Source: Natronosporangium hydrolyticum (lineage in GTDB: Bacteria; Actinomycetota; Actinomycetes; Mycobacteriales; Micromonosporaceae). Taken from it: a stretch of 64,000 nucleotides of DNA. The translations under genes and the position numbers were made by a program. Numbering within the stretch: position 1 is the first letter of the stretch; every line of letters starts with the position of its first letter. This document shows, piece by piece, positions 23,240-32,365 of the stretch. Below the pieces are notes generated by a model. That model had not been told where the DNA came from. It did not search any database and saw only the letters and a program-made list of their open reading frames with translations. The stretch lies in NCBI RefSeq assembly GCF_016925615.1, contig NZ_CP070499.1, positions 5,208,001 through 5,272,000 on the forward strand. Reading direction: 5' to 3'.

Positions 23240-24310
23240 CTACTGCGCTTGCGGGTTTCCGGGCCGGCGCGGGTCCGGGCGCTGCCCCAAAGCGCCCACT
23301 CCGGCCGGCTGAGTTTCGGTCGTAGCGGTGCCGCGGGCTCCGGCTGGCCCGTCGACGTGCCGCTGCCGCTCGACGCCGAGCAGCGTGTCGGCACCGGCCG
23401 CGAGCAGCGCGGCGGCGAGGTCCCGGCCGAGCCGGGCGGCGGCGGCGGTGGTCGGCACCGGGCCGGAGCGGCCCAGCCGGATGCTCCGGGCCCCGTCGAG
23501 CCCGCAGACCGCGCCGCGTAGCCGGAGTTCGCCGTCGTCGGTGAACTCGGCCAGGCCACCCACCGGCACGCTGCAACCGGCCTCCAGGGTGGCCAGCAGC
23601 GCCCGCTCGGCGGTCACCGCCGCCCTGGTCGCCGGGTCGTCCAGTACCGCCAGCAGCTTGGCCACGCTGGGGTCGTCGACCCGGCACTCCACCGCCAGCG
23701 CCCCCTGCGCGGGCGCCGGCAGCATCACCTCGGGATCGAGCGTCTCGGTGATCTCTTCGACCCGCCCGAGCCGGGCCAGGCCGGCCCGCGCGAGCACCAG
23801 CGCGTCCAGCTCCCCGGTGGCCACCTTGCGCAGCCGGGTGTCCACGTTGCCGCGCACCGGGACCGCCGTCAGGTCGGGCCGGTACCCGAGCAGCTGCGCG
23901 ATCCGCCGGGGTGAGCCGGTGCCGATCCGCCCGCCCTGGGCCAAGGTGGCCAGCGTGGCACCGTCACGGGTGATCAGCGCGTCGCGGGGGTCTGCCCGGG
24001 TCGGCACGGCGGCGATCGTCAGCCGTTCGTCCGGTGCGGTCGGGAGGTCCTTGAACGAGTGGACCGCGACGTCGATCTCCTTGTGGGCCAACGCTTCCCG
24101 CAACGCGGAGACGAACACCCCCACCCCGAGCTGCGCCACCGGGGCACCGGAACGGTCCCCCGCCGTGCTGATCTCCACCAGCTCGGTGGGCAGACCGGTG
24201 GCTTCGGTGATCGCCGCGGCGACCGTGCCGGTCTGGGTCATCGCCAAGGCGCTGCCGCGGGTGCCGATCCGGATCAGGCCGGGCGGCCGCGCCGCCGTAA
24301 CCCCGGTCAT
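23240..24310 (-). CDS. hemC: Hydroxymethylbilane synthase
   Basis: This 356-residue enzyme polymerises four porphobilinogens. It shows IRIGTRGSALAMTQT, AVHSFKDLPT, substrate-binding IGTGSPRRIAQL and GNVDTRLRK, and the dipyrromethane cofactor Cys256 in LEAGCSVPVGG. The C-terminal 40 or so residues are a Pro/Arg/Gly-rich extension beyond the usual end. The start overlaps the hemA stop by four bases (ATGA), indicating coupling. Confidence 0.97.
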   Translation of the reverse strand: MTGVTAARPPGLIRIGTRGSALAMTQTGTVAAAITEATGLPTELVEISTAGDRSGAPVAQLGVGVFVSALREALAHKEIDVAVHSFKDLPTAPDERLTIAAVPTRADPRDALITRDGATLATLAQGGRIGTGSPRRIAQLLGYRPDLTAVPVRGNVDTRLRKVATGELDALVLARAGLARLGRVEEITETLDPEVMLPAPAQGALAVECRVDDPSVAKLLAVLDDPATRAAVTAERALLATLEAGCSVPVGGLAEFTDDGELRLRGAVCGLDGARSIRLGRSGPVPTTAAAARLGRDLAAALLAAGADTLLGVERQRHVDGPAGARGTATTETQPAGVGALGQRPDPRRPGNPQAQ

Positions 24311-25635
24311 GCCGCCCCACCCCCCGGCTCGGTGAGGTCCGGGACCTCGTCGACTCGGCGTGGCTGCGGGACCTGCAGATCGAAGAGCTCCGCCAGCACC
24401 GCCGCGTAGCTGTGGCCGTCCGGGCCGGCGGCGAGCTGCCGGACCCGCACCGTGGGCTGGTGCAGCAGTCGCTGCACCAGCCGGTGGACGGCGTGCGCCA
24501 CCTCGGCCTGTTGGTCGTCGCTGAGCTCCGGCAGCCGGCCGGCGAGCCGGGAGAGTTCGGAGGCGACCACCTCGTCGGCGCGGGCCCGCAGCGCGGCCAC
24601 GGTCGGCACCACGGCGACATCCCGCAGCCCGGCGCTGACCGTCGCAGCTTCGGCTGCGACCAACTCCTCCGCGGCGGCGACCTCGGCGGTGGCGAGCGAC
24701 GGCTCGCCGGCGGCCAGCCGCGGCAGGTCGATCAGCTCCACTCCGGGCAGCTGCCCCACCGCCGGCTCCACGTCACGCGGAACGGCCAGATCGCAGATGA
24801 CCAGCGGCCCCCGGTACGCGGGCCGGCTCGCCACCGCGGCGGCGATCGCCTCGGTGGTCAGGACCGGGTGCGGGGAGGCGGTCGCCGAGACCACCAGGTC
24901 GATCTCGGACATATGCGCCGCGAGCTGGCTGAGCACCGCCGGCCGGGCGGCGTAGGCGTTGGCCAGCCGGGCGGCCCGCTGCTCGGTCCGGCTGGCGACG
25001 TAGCGGGGGGTGGCGCCGGCCCGGGAGAGGGTCGCCAGCGCCAACGCACCCATTGAGCCGGTGCCCACCACCAGCGCGCCCCGGTCGGCGAGCGAGGTAG
25101 CCCCGGCGGCGGTGGCGGCGAGGTCGAGCGCGGCGCTGACCACGCTGCGGCCAGCGGCGTCGATGCCGGTCTCGGCGTGGGCGCGTTTGCCTACCCGGAG
25201 GGCCTGTTGCAGCAGGTCGTGCAGTAGCCGGCCGGCGGTGTCGGCGTCGGTGGCGGCGGCGTACGCCTCCCGGACCTGCCCCAGGATCTGGGTCTCGCCG
25301 GCGACCATCGAGTCCAGCCCGGCGGCGACCCGGAGGGTGTGGGTGACCGCGTCGGCGTCCCAGTGGACGTAGAGGTGATGGGCGAGCAGCGCCGGGTCCA
25401 CTCCGGCGCGCTGCGCGAGCGTCGCGGAGATGTCCGCCACCCCGCCGTGGAAGGTCGAGACTCCGGCGTAGACCTCGACCCGGTTGCAGGTGGAGAGCAC
25501 CGCCACCTCGGTCACGTGATCCCGGCGGAGCAGCCCGGTGAGCAGCCCCGGCAGCTCCTGGGCGGCCACCGCCAGCCGCTCCAGCAGCGACACGTCCGCG
25601 GTGCGATAGGAGGCCCCGACCACCAGCAGGTTCAC
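24307..25635 (-). CDS. hemA: Glutamyl-tRNA reductase
   Basis: This 442-residue, GTG-started enzyme takes the first committed step of C5-pathway haem synthesis, reducing Glu-tRNA to glutamate semialdehyde. The catalytic Cys50 sits in VLSTCNRVEVYAG, the NADPH-binding motif is VVGTGSMGALAL, and a long C-terminal dimerisation helix is present. It is separated from rex by 2 nt. Transcription is predicted to respond to NADH/NAD+ through Rex. Confidence 0.97.
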   Translation of the reverse strand: MNLLVVGASYRTADVSLLERLAVAAQELPGLLTGLLRRDHVTEVAVLSTCNRVEVYAGVSTFHGGVADISATLAQRAGVDPALLAHHLYVHWDADAVTHTLRVAAGLDSMVAGETQILGQVREAYAAATDADTAGRLLHDLLQQALRVGKRAHAETGIDAAGRSVVSAALDLAATAAGATSLADRGALVVGTGSMGALALATLSRAGATPRYVASRTEQRAARLANAYAARPAVLSQLAAHMSEIDLVVSATASPHPVLTTEAIAAAVASRPAYRGPLVICDLAVPRDVEPAVGQLPGVELIDLPRLAAGEPSLATAEVAAAEELVAAEAATVSAGLRDVAVVPTVAALRARADEVVASELSRLAGRLPELSDDQQAEVAHAVHRLVQRLLHQPTVRVRQLAAGPDGHSYAAVLAELFDLQVPQPRRVDEVPDLTEPGGGAA

Positions 25636-25637
25636 GA

Positions 25638-26390
25638 TCAGACCACCTTCCGGGCCGGGGTGTGGCTCACCGGGTGCGGCACCGCGCCGTCGGTGACGCC
25701 GTCGAGCGCGCTCCGGGTCCGGCGATGCTCATGGAATGACAGGATCTGCAGCTCGATGGCGAGGTCGACGCTGCGCACGTCGACATCGGTGGGCACGCTG
25801 AGCACGCACGGGGCGAAGTTGAGGATGCACTTGACCCCGGCGCCGACGAGCCGGTCGGCGACCTGCTGCGCCGCGCCGGCAGGGGTGGCGATCACTCCGA
25901 TCGCGATCTTCTCCGCCGCCACGGTGGCCGCGAGGTCGTCCAGATGGGTGATCGGGATGCCGTAGAGCCGCTCGCCGACCCTGGCCGGCTCGACATCGAC
26001 CAGGGCGCTGATCCGGAACCCCCGGCTGGGGAAGCCCGCGTAGCCGGCGAGCGCGTGGCCGAGGTTGCCGGCGCCGATCACCGCGACGTTGCGGCGTTGG
26101 CTGAGCCCGAGCACCTGCTCGATCTGTTGCACCAGCCGGTCGACGTCGTACCCGACACCGCGGGTGCCGTACGACCCGAGCTGGGAGAGGTCCTTGCGTA
26201 CCTTGGCGGACTTCACGCCGGCGGCGGTCGCCAACGCCTCGCTGGAGACGGTGTCGTGACCTAGTTGGGCGAGCTGGTGCAGCGCCCGGAGGTACTCCGG
26301 GAGCCGGGACACCGTGGCCTCGGGGAGGTCCGGAAAGTCCGGCACCATCACCGCTGGTGCCACAGCGTCGCGCCCCGCGAACTGGCTCAT
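25638..26390 (-). CDS. rex: Redox-sensing transcriptional repressor Rex
   Basis: This 250-residue protein has an N-terminal winged helix (SSEALATAAGVKSAKVRKDL, then SYGTRGVGYDVDRL) and a C-terminal Rossmann domain with NADH-binding VAVIGAGNLGHALAGY. Rex releases DNA when NADH is high. ATG 26390 has GGAG five nt upstream; ATG 26408 is an alternative. A near-perfect Rex operator lies about 100 bp upstream, so autoregulation of the rex-hem operon is predicted, as in Streptomyces coelicolor. Confidence 0.97.
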   Translation of the reverse strand: MSQFAGRDAVAPAVMVPDFPDLPEATVSRLPEYLRALHQLAQLGHDTVSSEALATAAGVKSAKVRKDLSQLGSYGTRGVGYDVDRLVQQIEQVLGLSQRRNVAVIGAGNLGHALAGYAGFPSRGFRISALVDVEPARVGERLYGIPITHLDDLAATVAAEKIAIGVIATPAGAAQQVADRLVGAGVKCILNFAPCVLSVPTDVDVRSVDLAIELQILSFHEHRRTRSALDGVTDGAVPHPVSHTPARKVV

Positions 26391-26731
26391 GAGACTCCGT
26401 GCCGACATAGCGATCGTCACCTGACCCGGTGGGCCAACGTGGCCGTGACCGGCAGTGCTAGCCGCGCCACCCGCTACAGAGTAGGCGTTTGTGAAGCCCT
26501 GCACAAATCGCGATCTTGAAAGCGCGCCGGGACCGCGCCCGGATCCGCCGGGCGCCGGGCCCACTCGCCACCAGCGCCAACCCGGGGCATGCCCCCGCGA
26601 CGCCGGCTGGCTCCTCGACGAACGCACCGACGAAGCCACCGGTGCCTCCATTCCCGCGTTGGCGCGGTGGCGAGTGGGCTCCTAGGCTACGGCCGATTAT
26701 CCCCAATTGCCCGGAGCACTGCCACCGCAAC
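26391..26731. other. Promoter region of the rex-hem operon
   Basis: This 341-bp stretch has no gene. It carries the Rex operator at 26489-26506; the remaining sequence up to the HAD phosphatase stop shows no other recognisable element. Confidence 0.6.
26489..26506. promoter_or_regulatory. Rex operator (ROP)
   Basis: TTGTGAAGCCCTGCACAA matches the ROP consensus TTGTGAAnnnnTTCACAA at 13 of 14 fixed positions. It lies upstream of rex-hemACDB, where Streptomyces also has one. It couples respiratory redox state to haem synthesis. Confidence 0.88.
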
Positions 26732-27382
26732 TCACCCGGTACGCTGCGCCAACCAGACCGCCTCCAGCAGCGTGTCTACCACCGGCACGCCGGCCGTCCG
26801 GAGCTGCTCGGCGCTGCTGAACCCGCCGGAGTACAACACGCAGTCGGCGCCGGCCGCCGCCGCGGCGTGGGCGTCGTCCACCGTGTCGCCGATCATGACT
26901 ACCGAGGCATCGGTCAACCCCAACTCAGTGAGGTGCGCCACCAGGCGGGGGCCCTTGGACGAACCTTGCCCGAGCCACTGCCGCGGCACCCCGTCAATCC
27001 GGGCAAAATGGTCGGTAAGTCCGTGCGCGGCGACGGCCGGCACCAGGTCGGAGTGGAACCACATCGACAGCAGCGACTGGGTACCCGACCAGGCGCGCAG
27101 CGCCTCCTCGGCGTCGGCGGCGAGCTCACACGGCAACCCGGCCAGGTAAGCCTCGTGGAACCGCCGGTCGAGCTCGACGAACTCGGCCGCGTCGACCGGG
27201 CGACCGAGCACCCCGGCATAGTAGTCGGCGATCGGTCGCCGAAAATCCTGCCGGTGCTGCTCCGCCGTGATCTCCGGGCCACCCACGCTGCCCAGCGCCG
27301 CGTTCGTCGCGCTGACCACCAGGGTGAGATCGTCGGACAAGGTGCCGTTCCAGTCCCAGACCAGGTGCCGCTCTCCACTCAT
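26732..27382 (-). CDS. HAD-superfamily phosphatase (phosphoglycolate-phosphatase-like)
   Basis: This 216-residue hydrolase has motif I as VWDWNGTLSDD (nucleophile Asp10, with Trp in place of the usual Phe), an alpha-helical cap, motif III Lys in GSSKGPRLVAHL and motif IV VMIGDTVDDAHAA. Subgroup IA is likely. Substrate is unknown; small sugar phosphates are typical. It lies in the conserved hem/bldN neighbourhood, 29 nt from the glutaredoxin-like gene. Confidence 0.85.
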   Translation of the reverse strand: MSGERHLVWDWNGTLSDDLTLVVSATNAALGSVGGPEITAEQHRQDFRRPIADYYAGVLGRPVDAAEFVELDRRFHEAYLAGLPCELAADAEEALRAWSGTQSLLSMWFHSDLVPAVAAHGLTDHFARIDGVPRQWLGQGSSKGPRLVAHLTELGLTDASVVMIGDTVDDAHAAAAAGADCVLYSGGFSSAEQLRTAGVPVVDTLLEAVWLAQRTG

Positions 27383-27411
27383 GGCGTCGAAGGTAACCGG
27401 CGGCAGTCTGC

Positions 27412-27714
27412 TCAGTCAGCGCCGGTCAGATCCCGCCGCAGCCGCGCCTCGTCCACCCGGAAGTAGTCGTGTTCCCGCCCGTCGAGCAGCACCACCGGGA
27501 CCCGGCCGCCGTACTCGCGCTCCAGCTCCGGGTCGCTCTCGACGCTCACCTCGTGCCAGCGCTCGCCGGTCGTCTCGGCGACCCGACCCAGCGCCTCCCG
27601 GGCGTAGTCGCAGAGGTGGCAACCCGGCCGCACCAGCAGGGTGATTCGCACCGATTCAGGTGACTCCTCCGGGTGACCTACCCCGGCGCCGGGGCCGTCG
27701 AACGCGGTCGTCAT
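27412..27714 (-). CDS. Glutaredoxin-family (DUF836-like) thiol protein
   Basis: This 100-residue thioredoxin-fold protein has a CxxC active site in LLVRPGCHLCDYAREAL, cis-Pro in GRVPVVLLDG and the short C-terminal helix RVDEARLRRDL typical of the small glutaredoxin-like proteins found next to hemA in actinobacteria. ATG 27714 is preferred; longer in-frame starts would run into the bldN promoter. It probably reduces disulfides or binds Fe-S, possibly linked to haem synthesis. Confidence 0.85.
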   Translation of the reverse strand: MTTAFDGPGAGVGHPEESPESVRITLLVRPGCHLCDYAREALGRVAETTGERWHEVSVESDPELEREYGGRVPVVLLDGREHDYFRVDEARLRRDLTGAD

Positions 27715-27831
27715 GGCTCTGAAGTCTGGCATATGTCGCCCATTCGAGGTAATCGCACACGCTGTGCGTTGCTTCGACCACGCTGACGAAAGGATTTTCG
27801 AGCGCATGTCGCCAGATCCCGCACCTGGGAG

Positions 27832-27891
27832 CGTGATGAGCCTTACCATCACCAAAAGGTCAGCTCATCACGTATGTGGTGGAGACATACG
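27832..27891. promoter_or_regulatory. Tandem inverted repeats in the bldN promoter region
   Basis: CGTGATGAGC (27832-27841) is repeated inverted as GCTCATCACG (27863-27872), and CGTATGT (27871-27877) as ACATACG (27885-27891). Within the first, GTGATG/CATCAC also pair (27833-27838 with 27847-27852). GTGA...TCAC arms resemble BldD boxes, and bldN is a BldD target in Streptomyces, so BldD/c-di-GMP control is suggested but unproven. Confidence 0.45.
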
Positions 27892-27971
27892 GTCCAGCCT
27901 AGGAGAACCGCTGTGCACCAATACGTACTTCCCCAGCCTGATGTCAGGTTTGCGGAGAAAGGGCGGTAGAC

Positions 27972-28832
27972 GTGACCGAAGCACATGTCGTTGCCCGCGC
28001 CAAGTTCTACGACGTCACGCCCCCACTCTCGCGCCGCACCCCACGTCGCCCACCAGCCCAACCCCACAACCGCCGCCAGGACCCGAACCCGGAGGTTCCC
28101 ACCGCGATCCTCCCGGCCGTCCCGGCGCAACCCACCGACCAGTCGACGGCGGCCACCCCCGCCGCCGACGCCGCGACGGTCAACCCCGCCGTCGCCGGCA
28201 CCGGGGCGGGGACCCCCACCGCCGCCCCGAGCTACCCGGCCCGCCCCGACCCGAGCGACGCCGCGGCCGAGGTCTGGGCCCTCGTCGAACGTGCCCAGGC
28301 TGGCGAGTCCGAAGCGTTCGGGCTGCTCTACGACCGGTACGTCGAGACCGTATTCAAATTTATCTACTTCAGGGTGGGTAATCGGCAGCTCGCCGAGGAC
28401 CTCACCTCCGACACTTTCCTACGGGCGCTCAAACGGATCAACTCCTTCACCTGGCAGGGCCGCGACCTGGGTGCCTGGCTGGTGACGATCGCCCGCAACC
28501 TGGTCGCCGACCACTTCAAGTCCGGCCGCTACCGGCTCGAAGTCGCCACCGGCGACGTGCTCGACTCCGACAAGGAGGACCGCGGCCCCGAGGGCACCCC
28601 GGAGACCGTGGTGGTCGACCACATCACCAACGTCACCCTGCTCAGCGCCGTGAAACAACTCAACCCGGAGCAGCAGGAGTGCATCGTGCTGCGGTTTCTG
28701 CAAGGCTTCTCGGTCGCCGAGACCGCGCAGGCCATGGGGAAGAACGAAGGAGCGATCAAAGCGTTGCAGTATCGCGCCGTCCGCGCGCTCGCCCGGCTAC
28801 TTCCGGAGGGCTTCCAGCGTGGTCGCGGCTAG
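27972..28832 (+). CDS. bldN: Developmental ECF sigma factor BldN
   Basis: This 286-residue protein starts with GTG. Residues 1 to about 95 are a Pro/Ala-rich extension, a hallmark of BldN, which is made as a pro-protein in S. coelicolor. Region 2 covers about 100-160 (RAQAGESEAFGLLYDRYVET) and region 4 about 220-280 (LNPEQQECIVLRFLQGFSVA). BldN directs genes for aerial hyphae (chaplins, rodlins) in Streptomyces. The identity is supported by the anti-sigma gene downstream and the rex-hem neighbourhood. Promoter inverted repeats lie at 27832-27891. Confidence 0.92.
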   Translation: MTEAHVVARAKFYDVTPPLSRRTPRRPPAQPHNRRQDPNPEVPTAILPAVPAQPTDQSTAATPAADAATVNPAVAGTGAGTPTAAPSYPARPDPSDAAAEVWALVERAQAGESEAFGLLYDRYVETVFKFIYFRVGNRQLAEDLTSDTFLRALKRINSFTWQGRDLGAWLVTIARNLVADHFKSGRYRLEVATGDVLDSDKEDRGPEGTPETVVVDHITNVTLLSAVKQLNPEQQECIVLRFLQGFSVAETAQAMGKNEGAIKALQYRAVRALARLLPEGFQRGRG

Positions 28833-29000
28833 CCCCGCCAGCCTGTCACCGCACCCACCGGACGGCCGCCGCACAGCCGTAACCGACCACGTTCCCGACC
28901 CGTTGGGAGAGGTACGGCCGCCGGTGTCCAGCCCGACGGTCGCATCCGTGTCGCCAGGTCCGCACACCGAGTGCCACGATGACGAGAGGAGGTGCCGGCC

Positions 29001-30194
29001 ATGGCCAGCCCACTGACCAACCGGCGCCGCGCAGAACGGTTCTCCCAACTCCTGGATGAGGCCAACGGCGGTCGCCGCCAGCACCTCCGGACCACCTACG
29101 ACGACGAGGTCGGCGACCTGGTGGCGTTGCAACGCCGGCTGGTCGAGGAGATCCGGGCGCCCGAACTCGACCACGAGTTCCGCACCGGACTCCGGGCGAT
29201 GCTGGTCGCCACCGCCCAGCGGGAAGGGATCGGCGCCACCGCCGAGCCCGAACCGAGCGAACCACCACCGGCCAACCCCTGGTTGACCCATCCGCTCGTC
29301 GGCGCCGCAACCGCCCGCCTGCGAACGGCGTTCGCACAGGGGCCACGCACCCGCACCGCGGTGATCGCCGGGGTCACCGTCGGCGCCGTAGCCTTCACCG
29401 GCATGTCCACCGCCAGCGAGAACGCCATGCCCGGCGACGCCCTCTACGGGGTCAAGCGCTCCGCCGAGCGGGCCCAGCTCGCGCTGGCCAGCTCCGACCT
29501 GGGCCGCGGTCAGCTATACCTTGAGTTCGCCCAGACCCGGCTGGCCGAGGCCCGGACCCTCGCCAACGACCTCTCCCGGGTGCTTTCCGACATGGACCGC
29601 GACACCAGCCACGGCGTCCGGCTACTCACCACCGCCGCCACCAACCGGCAGGACCGGGCGGCGCTGCGCGCGATCGAGACCTTCAGCGCCGAGCAGCGCA
29701 CCGCCCTGGGCGAGCTCGCCGGGCAGGTCGACAGCTCCGAGCGGGCACCCATCCTCGCCTCACTGGAGCTGCTGGACGAGATCGACGAACGCGCCAGCGA
29801 TCTGCGCGGCAACCTGGACCGGGACTGCACCGCGGTCAGCTCGATCGACATGCTCGGCCCGGTGCCGGCCGACTGCGTCACGCTGCCCGCCCCGGCCGCC
29901 GTACCGAACCCGGCCACCGGACAGCCGGCGGCGGCCGGCGAGGGCCACCCGACTCCTACCGAGACCGCCCCGGCCTCGCCATCGGCCAGCGCCGACCCCG
30001 AGCCCACCGGCGACGCCGCCACCCCCGAGGTCACCGGTTCGGCGACCGCCGACCCGCCGCCCAGCGCCAGCCCCGGGCCGAGCACGACCCCCTCCGGCCA
30101 GGTCACCGACGCTCCCCCCACCGGCTCGGCCGAGGACGATCCAGGCCTGGCGTACAGCGTCAACCGGCTGCTGGCGAATCTGCTGGGCCACTAG
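29001..30194 (+). CDS. rsbN: RsbN-like anti-sigma factor (DUF5667)
   Basis: This 397-residue protein has a cytoplasmic N-terminal sigma-binding region (ERFSQLLDEANGGRRQHLRT; about 1-115), one membrane helix (about 118-136), then a DUF5667 domain (SENAMPGDALYGVKRSAERA) and a Pro/Ser/Thr-rich extracellular tail from about 290. Start ATG 29001 follows GGAGG by about 9 nt. In Streptomyces RsbN holds BldN inactive at the membrane. It is 168 bp downstream of bldN, the expected position. Confidence 0.9.
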   Translation: MASPLTNRRRAERFSQLLDEANGGRRQHLRTTYDDEVGDLVALQRRLVEEIRAPELDHEFRTGLRAMLVATAQREGIGATAEPEPSEPPPANPWLTHPLVGAATARLRTAFAQGPRTRTAVIAGVTVGAVAFTGMSTASENAMPGDALYGVKRSAERAQLALASSDLGRGQLYLEFAQTRLAEARTLANDLSRVLSDMDRDTSHGVRLLTTAATNRQDRAALRAIETFSAEQRTALGELAGQVDSSERAPILASLELLDEIDERASDLRGNLDRDCTAVSSIDMLGPVPADCVTLPAPAAVPNPATGQPAAAGEGHPTPTETAPASPSASADPEPTGDAATPEVTGSATADPPPSASPGPSTTPSGQVTDAPPTGSAEDDPGLAYSVNRLLANLLGH

Positions 30195-30299
30195 CCGGTG
30201 CCGGCGTACCGGTGGTGGGTTCTCGGAACCGGTGTCGGGTTTCTCCGTGGTCGCGGCGGCCGGCTACCCTCGCGGGAGAAGCGTGAAGGAGGGACGCCG

Positions 30300-31214
30300 G
30301 TGCCCCGTACCCGTCGGATCGCGCGCCCCATCCGCCGGCTCCGCTCCCCTGGTGAGCCGGCCCGGGGCGCGCAGGAGCAGCTAGACGCGGCGTTGACGGT
30401 GCCGCCGGACCCCGGCGCCGCCGCGTTCTTCGACGTCGACAACACCATGCTGCAGGGTGCCTCGATCTACTGGTTCGCCCGCGGGCTGGCGGCTCGTCGC
30501 TACCTCTCCGCCGGCGACCTGGTCCGGTTCGCCCTCGGGCAGCTGCGGTTCCGGGTCGTCGCCACCGAACACCGCGGCCACATGGACCTGGCCCGGCAGT
30601 CGGCGCTGGCGTTCGTCGCCGGCTGGCGGGTCAGCGACATGGAGCGGCTCGCCGAAGAGATCTACGACGAGCTGATCGCCGAACGGATCTGGTCCGGCAC
30701 CCGGGCGCTGGCCCAGCAGCACCTCGACGCTGGCCAGCCGGTGTGGCTGGTCACCGCCGCGCCGGTCGAACTCGGCCGGGTGATCGCCAACCGGCTCGGG
30801 CTCACCGGGGCCATCGGCACGGTCGCGGAGGTCGCCGACGGCGTCTACACCGGCGCCCTCGACGGCGACCTGATGCACGGCCCGGCCAAGGCCGACGCGA
30901 TCACCAAGCTCGCCGCCGCCGAGGGCCTCGACCTGAGTCGCTGTTCGGCCTACAGCGACTCCATCAACGACCTGCCGATGCTCAACACCGTCGGGCAGGC
31001 GGTCGCGGTCAACCCCGACTCGGCGCTGCGCCGGGAAGCCCGGGCCCGCGGCTGGCAGGTACGCGACTTCCGGTCGGTCCGGAAGGCGGCCAAGGTCGGT
31101 ATCCCCGCCACCCTCGCGACCGGCGCCGCGGCCGGTGCGATCATCACCGCGATGGCGCTGCGCCGGCGCTGGCGAGCGCCGGAGCGCCGCCAGACCCCGG
31201 CCCGCAGTCGGTGA
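30300..31214 (+). CDS. HAD-IB family phosphatase (SerB/CicA-like)
   Basis: This 304-residue hydrolase has motif I AAFFDVDNTMLQGASIYWF, motif II VTAAPVELGRV, Lys in HGPAKADAITKL and motif IV CSAYSDSINDLPML. The C-terminal end has a short hydrophobic stretch (TLATGAAAGAIITAMAL) followed by Arg residues, so it may be membrane-tethered. GTG 30300 follows GGAGG. The group includes phosphoserine phosphatases and lysophospholipid phosphatases; an acyltransferase and an epimerase nearby make a lipid role plausible. Confidence 0.88.
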   Translation: MPRTRRIARPIRRLRSPGEPARGAQEQLDAALTVPPDPGAAAFFDVDNTMLQGASIYWFARGLAARRYLSAGDLVRFALGQLRFRVVATEHRGHMDLARQSALAFVAGWRVSDMERLAEEIYDELIAERIWSGTRALAQQHLDAGQPVWLVTAAPVELGRVIANRLGLTGAIGTVAEVADGVYTGALDGDLMHGPAKADAITKLAAAEGLDLSRCSAYSDSINDLPMLNTVGQAVAVNPDSALRREARARGWQVRDFRSVRKAAKVGIPATLATGAAAGAIITAMALRRRWRAPERRQTPARSR

Positions 31215-32365
31215 CCTCGGCCACCCGCCGGGTCCGGATCCGCGAGCTGGTCGCGGTCTCGACGGCGCTCGCCGCCGGCCTGGTGCTGCTGGTCGGCGAC
31301 CCGCCCCGCCGGTCCGGCGGCCCACCCACGCTCGCCTCGGCCTACCCGCACGCCACCGTCCTCGACCTGCCGGTGGCGCCCGGCACGGTCGGGTACGAGC
31401 CGTTGCTGGTGCTCGACGACGGGACGACGATCGCGACCGGCCGTGACCCGGAGACCGACGAGGCGGTGCTGCTGCAGCTCGCTGGCGCGGCCGGCGGAGC
31501 GCCGGCCGCGGCGGCCGGCGAGCCCTCGGTGGCGGAGTTGCGCCGGCTACCGGGCGCCAGCCGGCCTCGCTTCACCATCGCCGCCGACCCGCCACCCGGT
31601 GCTCTGGTCTGGGGCGAATCCACCAGCGGCACCGACGGTGCTACCACCGAAATCTGGACCGCCGAGCTGCCGACCACACCGCCGTCCGATGACCGGCGCC
31701 CGGGCCAGCCGCAACGGCTGACCGCCGACACCGGGCCGGCCACTTTCCGGCAGTCCCAGCACGACCTGACCGTCGCCGAGGACCAGGTGCACTGGGCCGC
31801 CGCCAGCGAGGACGGCACCGAACTCCGGTCGGTGCCGCTCGCCGGCGGCCCGGTACGGGTGCGGACGATCGCCGGGCAGTGGGCGCTCGGCCCCTGGCCC
31901 TGGCTGGTCGACAACGGCGGGGTCGGGGACGAGCCGGTGCGGCTGCGGGCACAGACCGCCGCGGCCGCCACCGTGCAGGTGCCCGCCGGGCCCGGCGAAC
32001 TGGTCACCTGCGCCGCCCGCTGGTGCCGGGTGCTGGTGCCGGCGACCGCCAGCGAGGTCACCCGAATCGAGCTACAGCGGCCCGACGGCAGCGACCGGCA
32101 GCTGGTCGCCGGCGGCGGGCAGGTGGCGTCGCCGCTGCTGGATGTCGCGTTGCAGGATCAATTCGAGATCTGGACCGTGCCGGGGGTGGCCGGCAGCCCG
32201 GTCAGCGACCAGCAGCTGATGCTCTACGACCTCCGGCAGACAGCCTCGGTGCAGCTCGCCACCGAGGTAGGCCGGGTAGGCCACGGCAACGGCTTCCTGT
32301 GGTGGTCGACCGGCAGCGGGGAGGCGCTCCACTGGCGGGCGCTGGATCTGCGTTCGCTCAGCTGA
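31211..32365 (+). CDS. Membrane-anchored or secreted beta-propeller-like protein
   Basis: This 384-residue, GTG-started protein overlaps the HAD stop by four bases. An N-terminal hydrophobic segment (VAVSTALAAGLVLLVG) serves as signal anchor. The rest is built of beta-strand repeats with conserved Trp (VHWAAASEDGTELRSVPL, WALGPWPWLVDNG), suggesting a propeller of five to seven blades. Two Cys (CAARWC) could form a disulfide outside the cell. No enzyme motif is recognised; function unknown. Confidence 0.75.
   Translation: MTSATRRVRIRELVAVSTALAAGLVLLVGDPPRRSGGPPTLASAYPHATVLDLPVAPGTVGYEPLLVLDDGTTIATGRDPETDEAVLLQLAGAAGGAPAAAAGEPSVAELRRLPGASRPRFTIAADPPPGALVWGESTSGTDGATTEIWTAELPTTPPSDDRRPGQPQRLTADTGPATFRQSQHDLTVAEDQVHWAAASEDGTELRSVPLAGGPVRVRTIAGQWALGPWPWLVDNGGVGDEPVRLRAQTAAAATVQVPAGPGELVTCAARWCRVLVPATASEVTRIELQRPDGSDRQLVAGGGQVASPLLDVALQDQFEIWTVPGVAGSPVSDQQLMLYDLRQTASVQLATEVGRVGHGNGFLWWSTGSGEALHWRALDLRSLS

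Noticed and set aside
30743-31210. Upstream extension of the propeller-like protein.
   Set aside because: This part is an out-of-frame shadow of the HAD-IB gene; the GTG at 31211 overlaps its stop and precedes a signal anchor.
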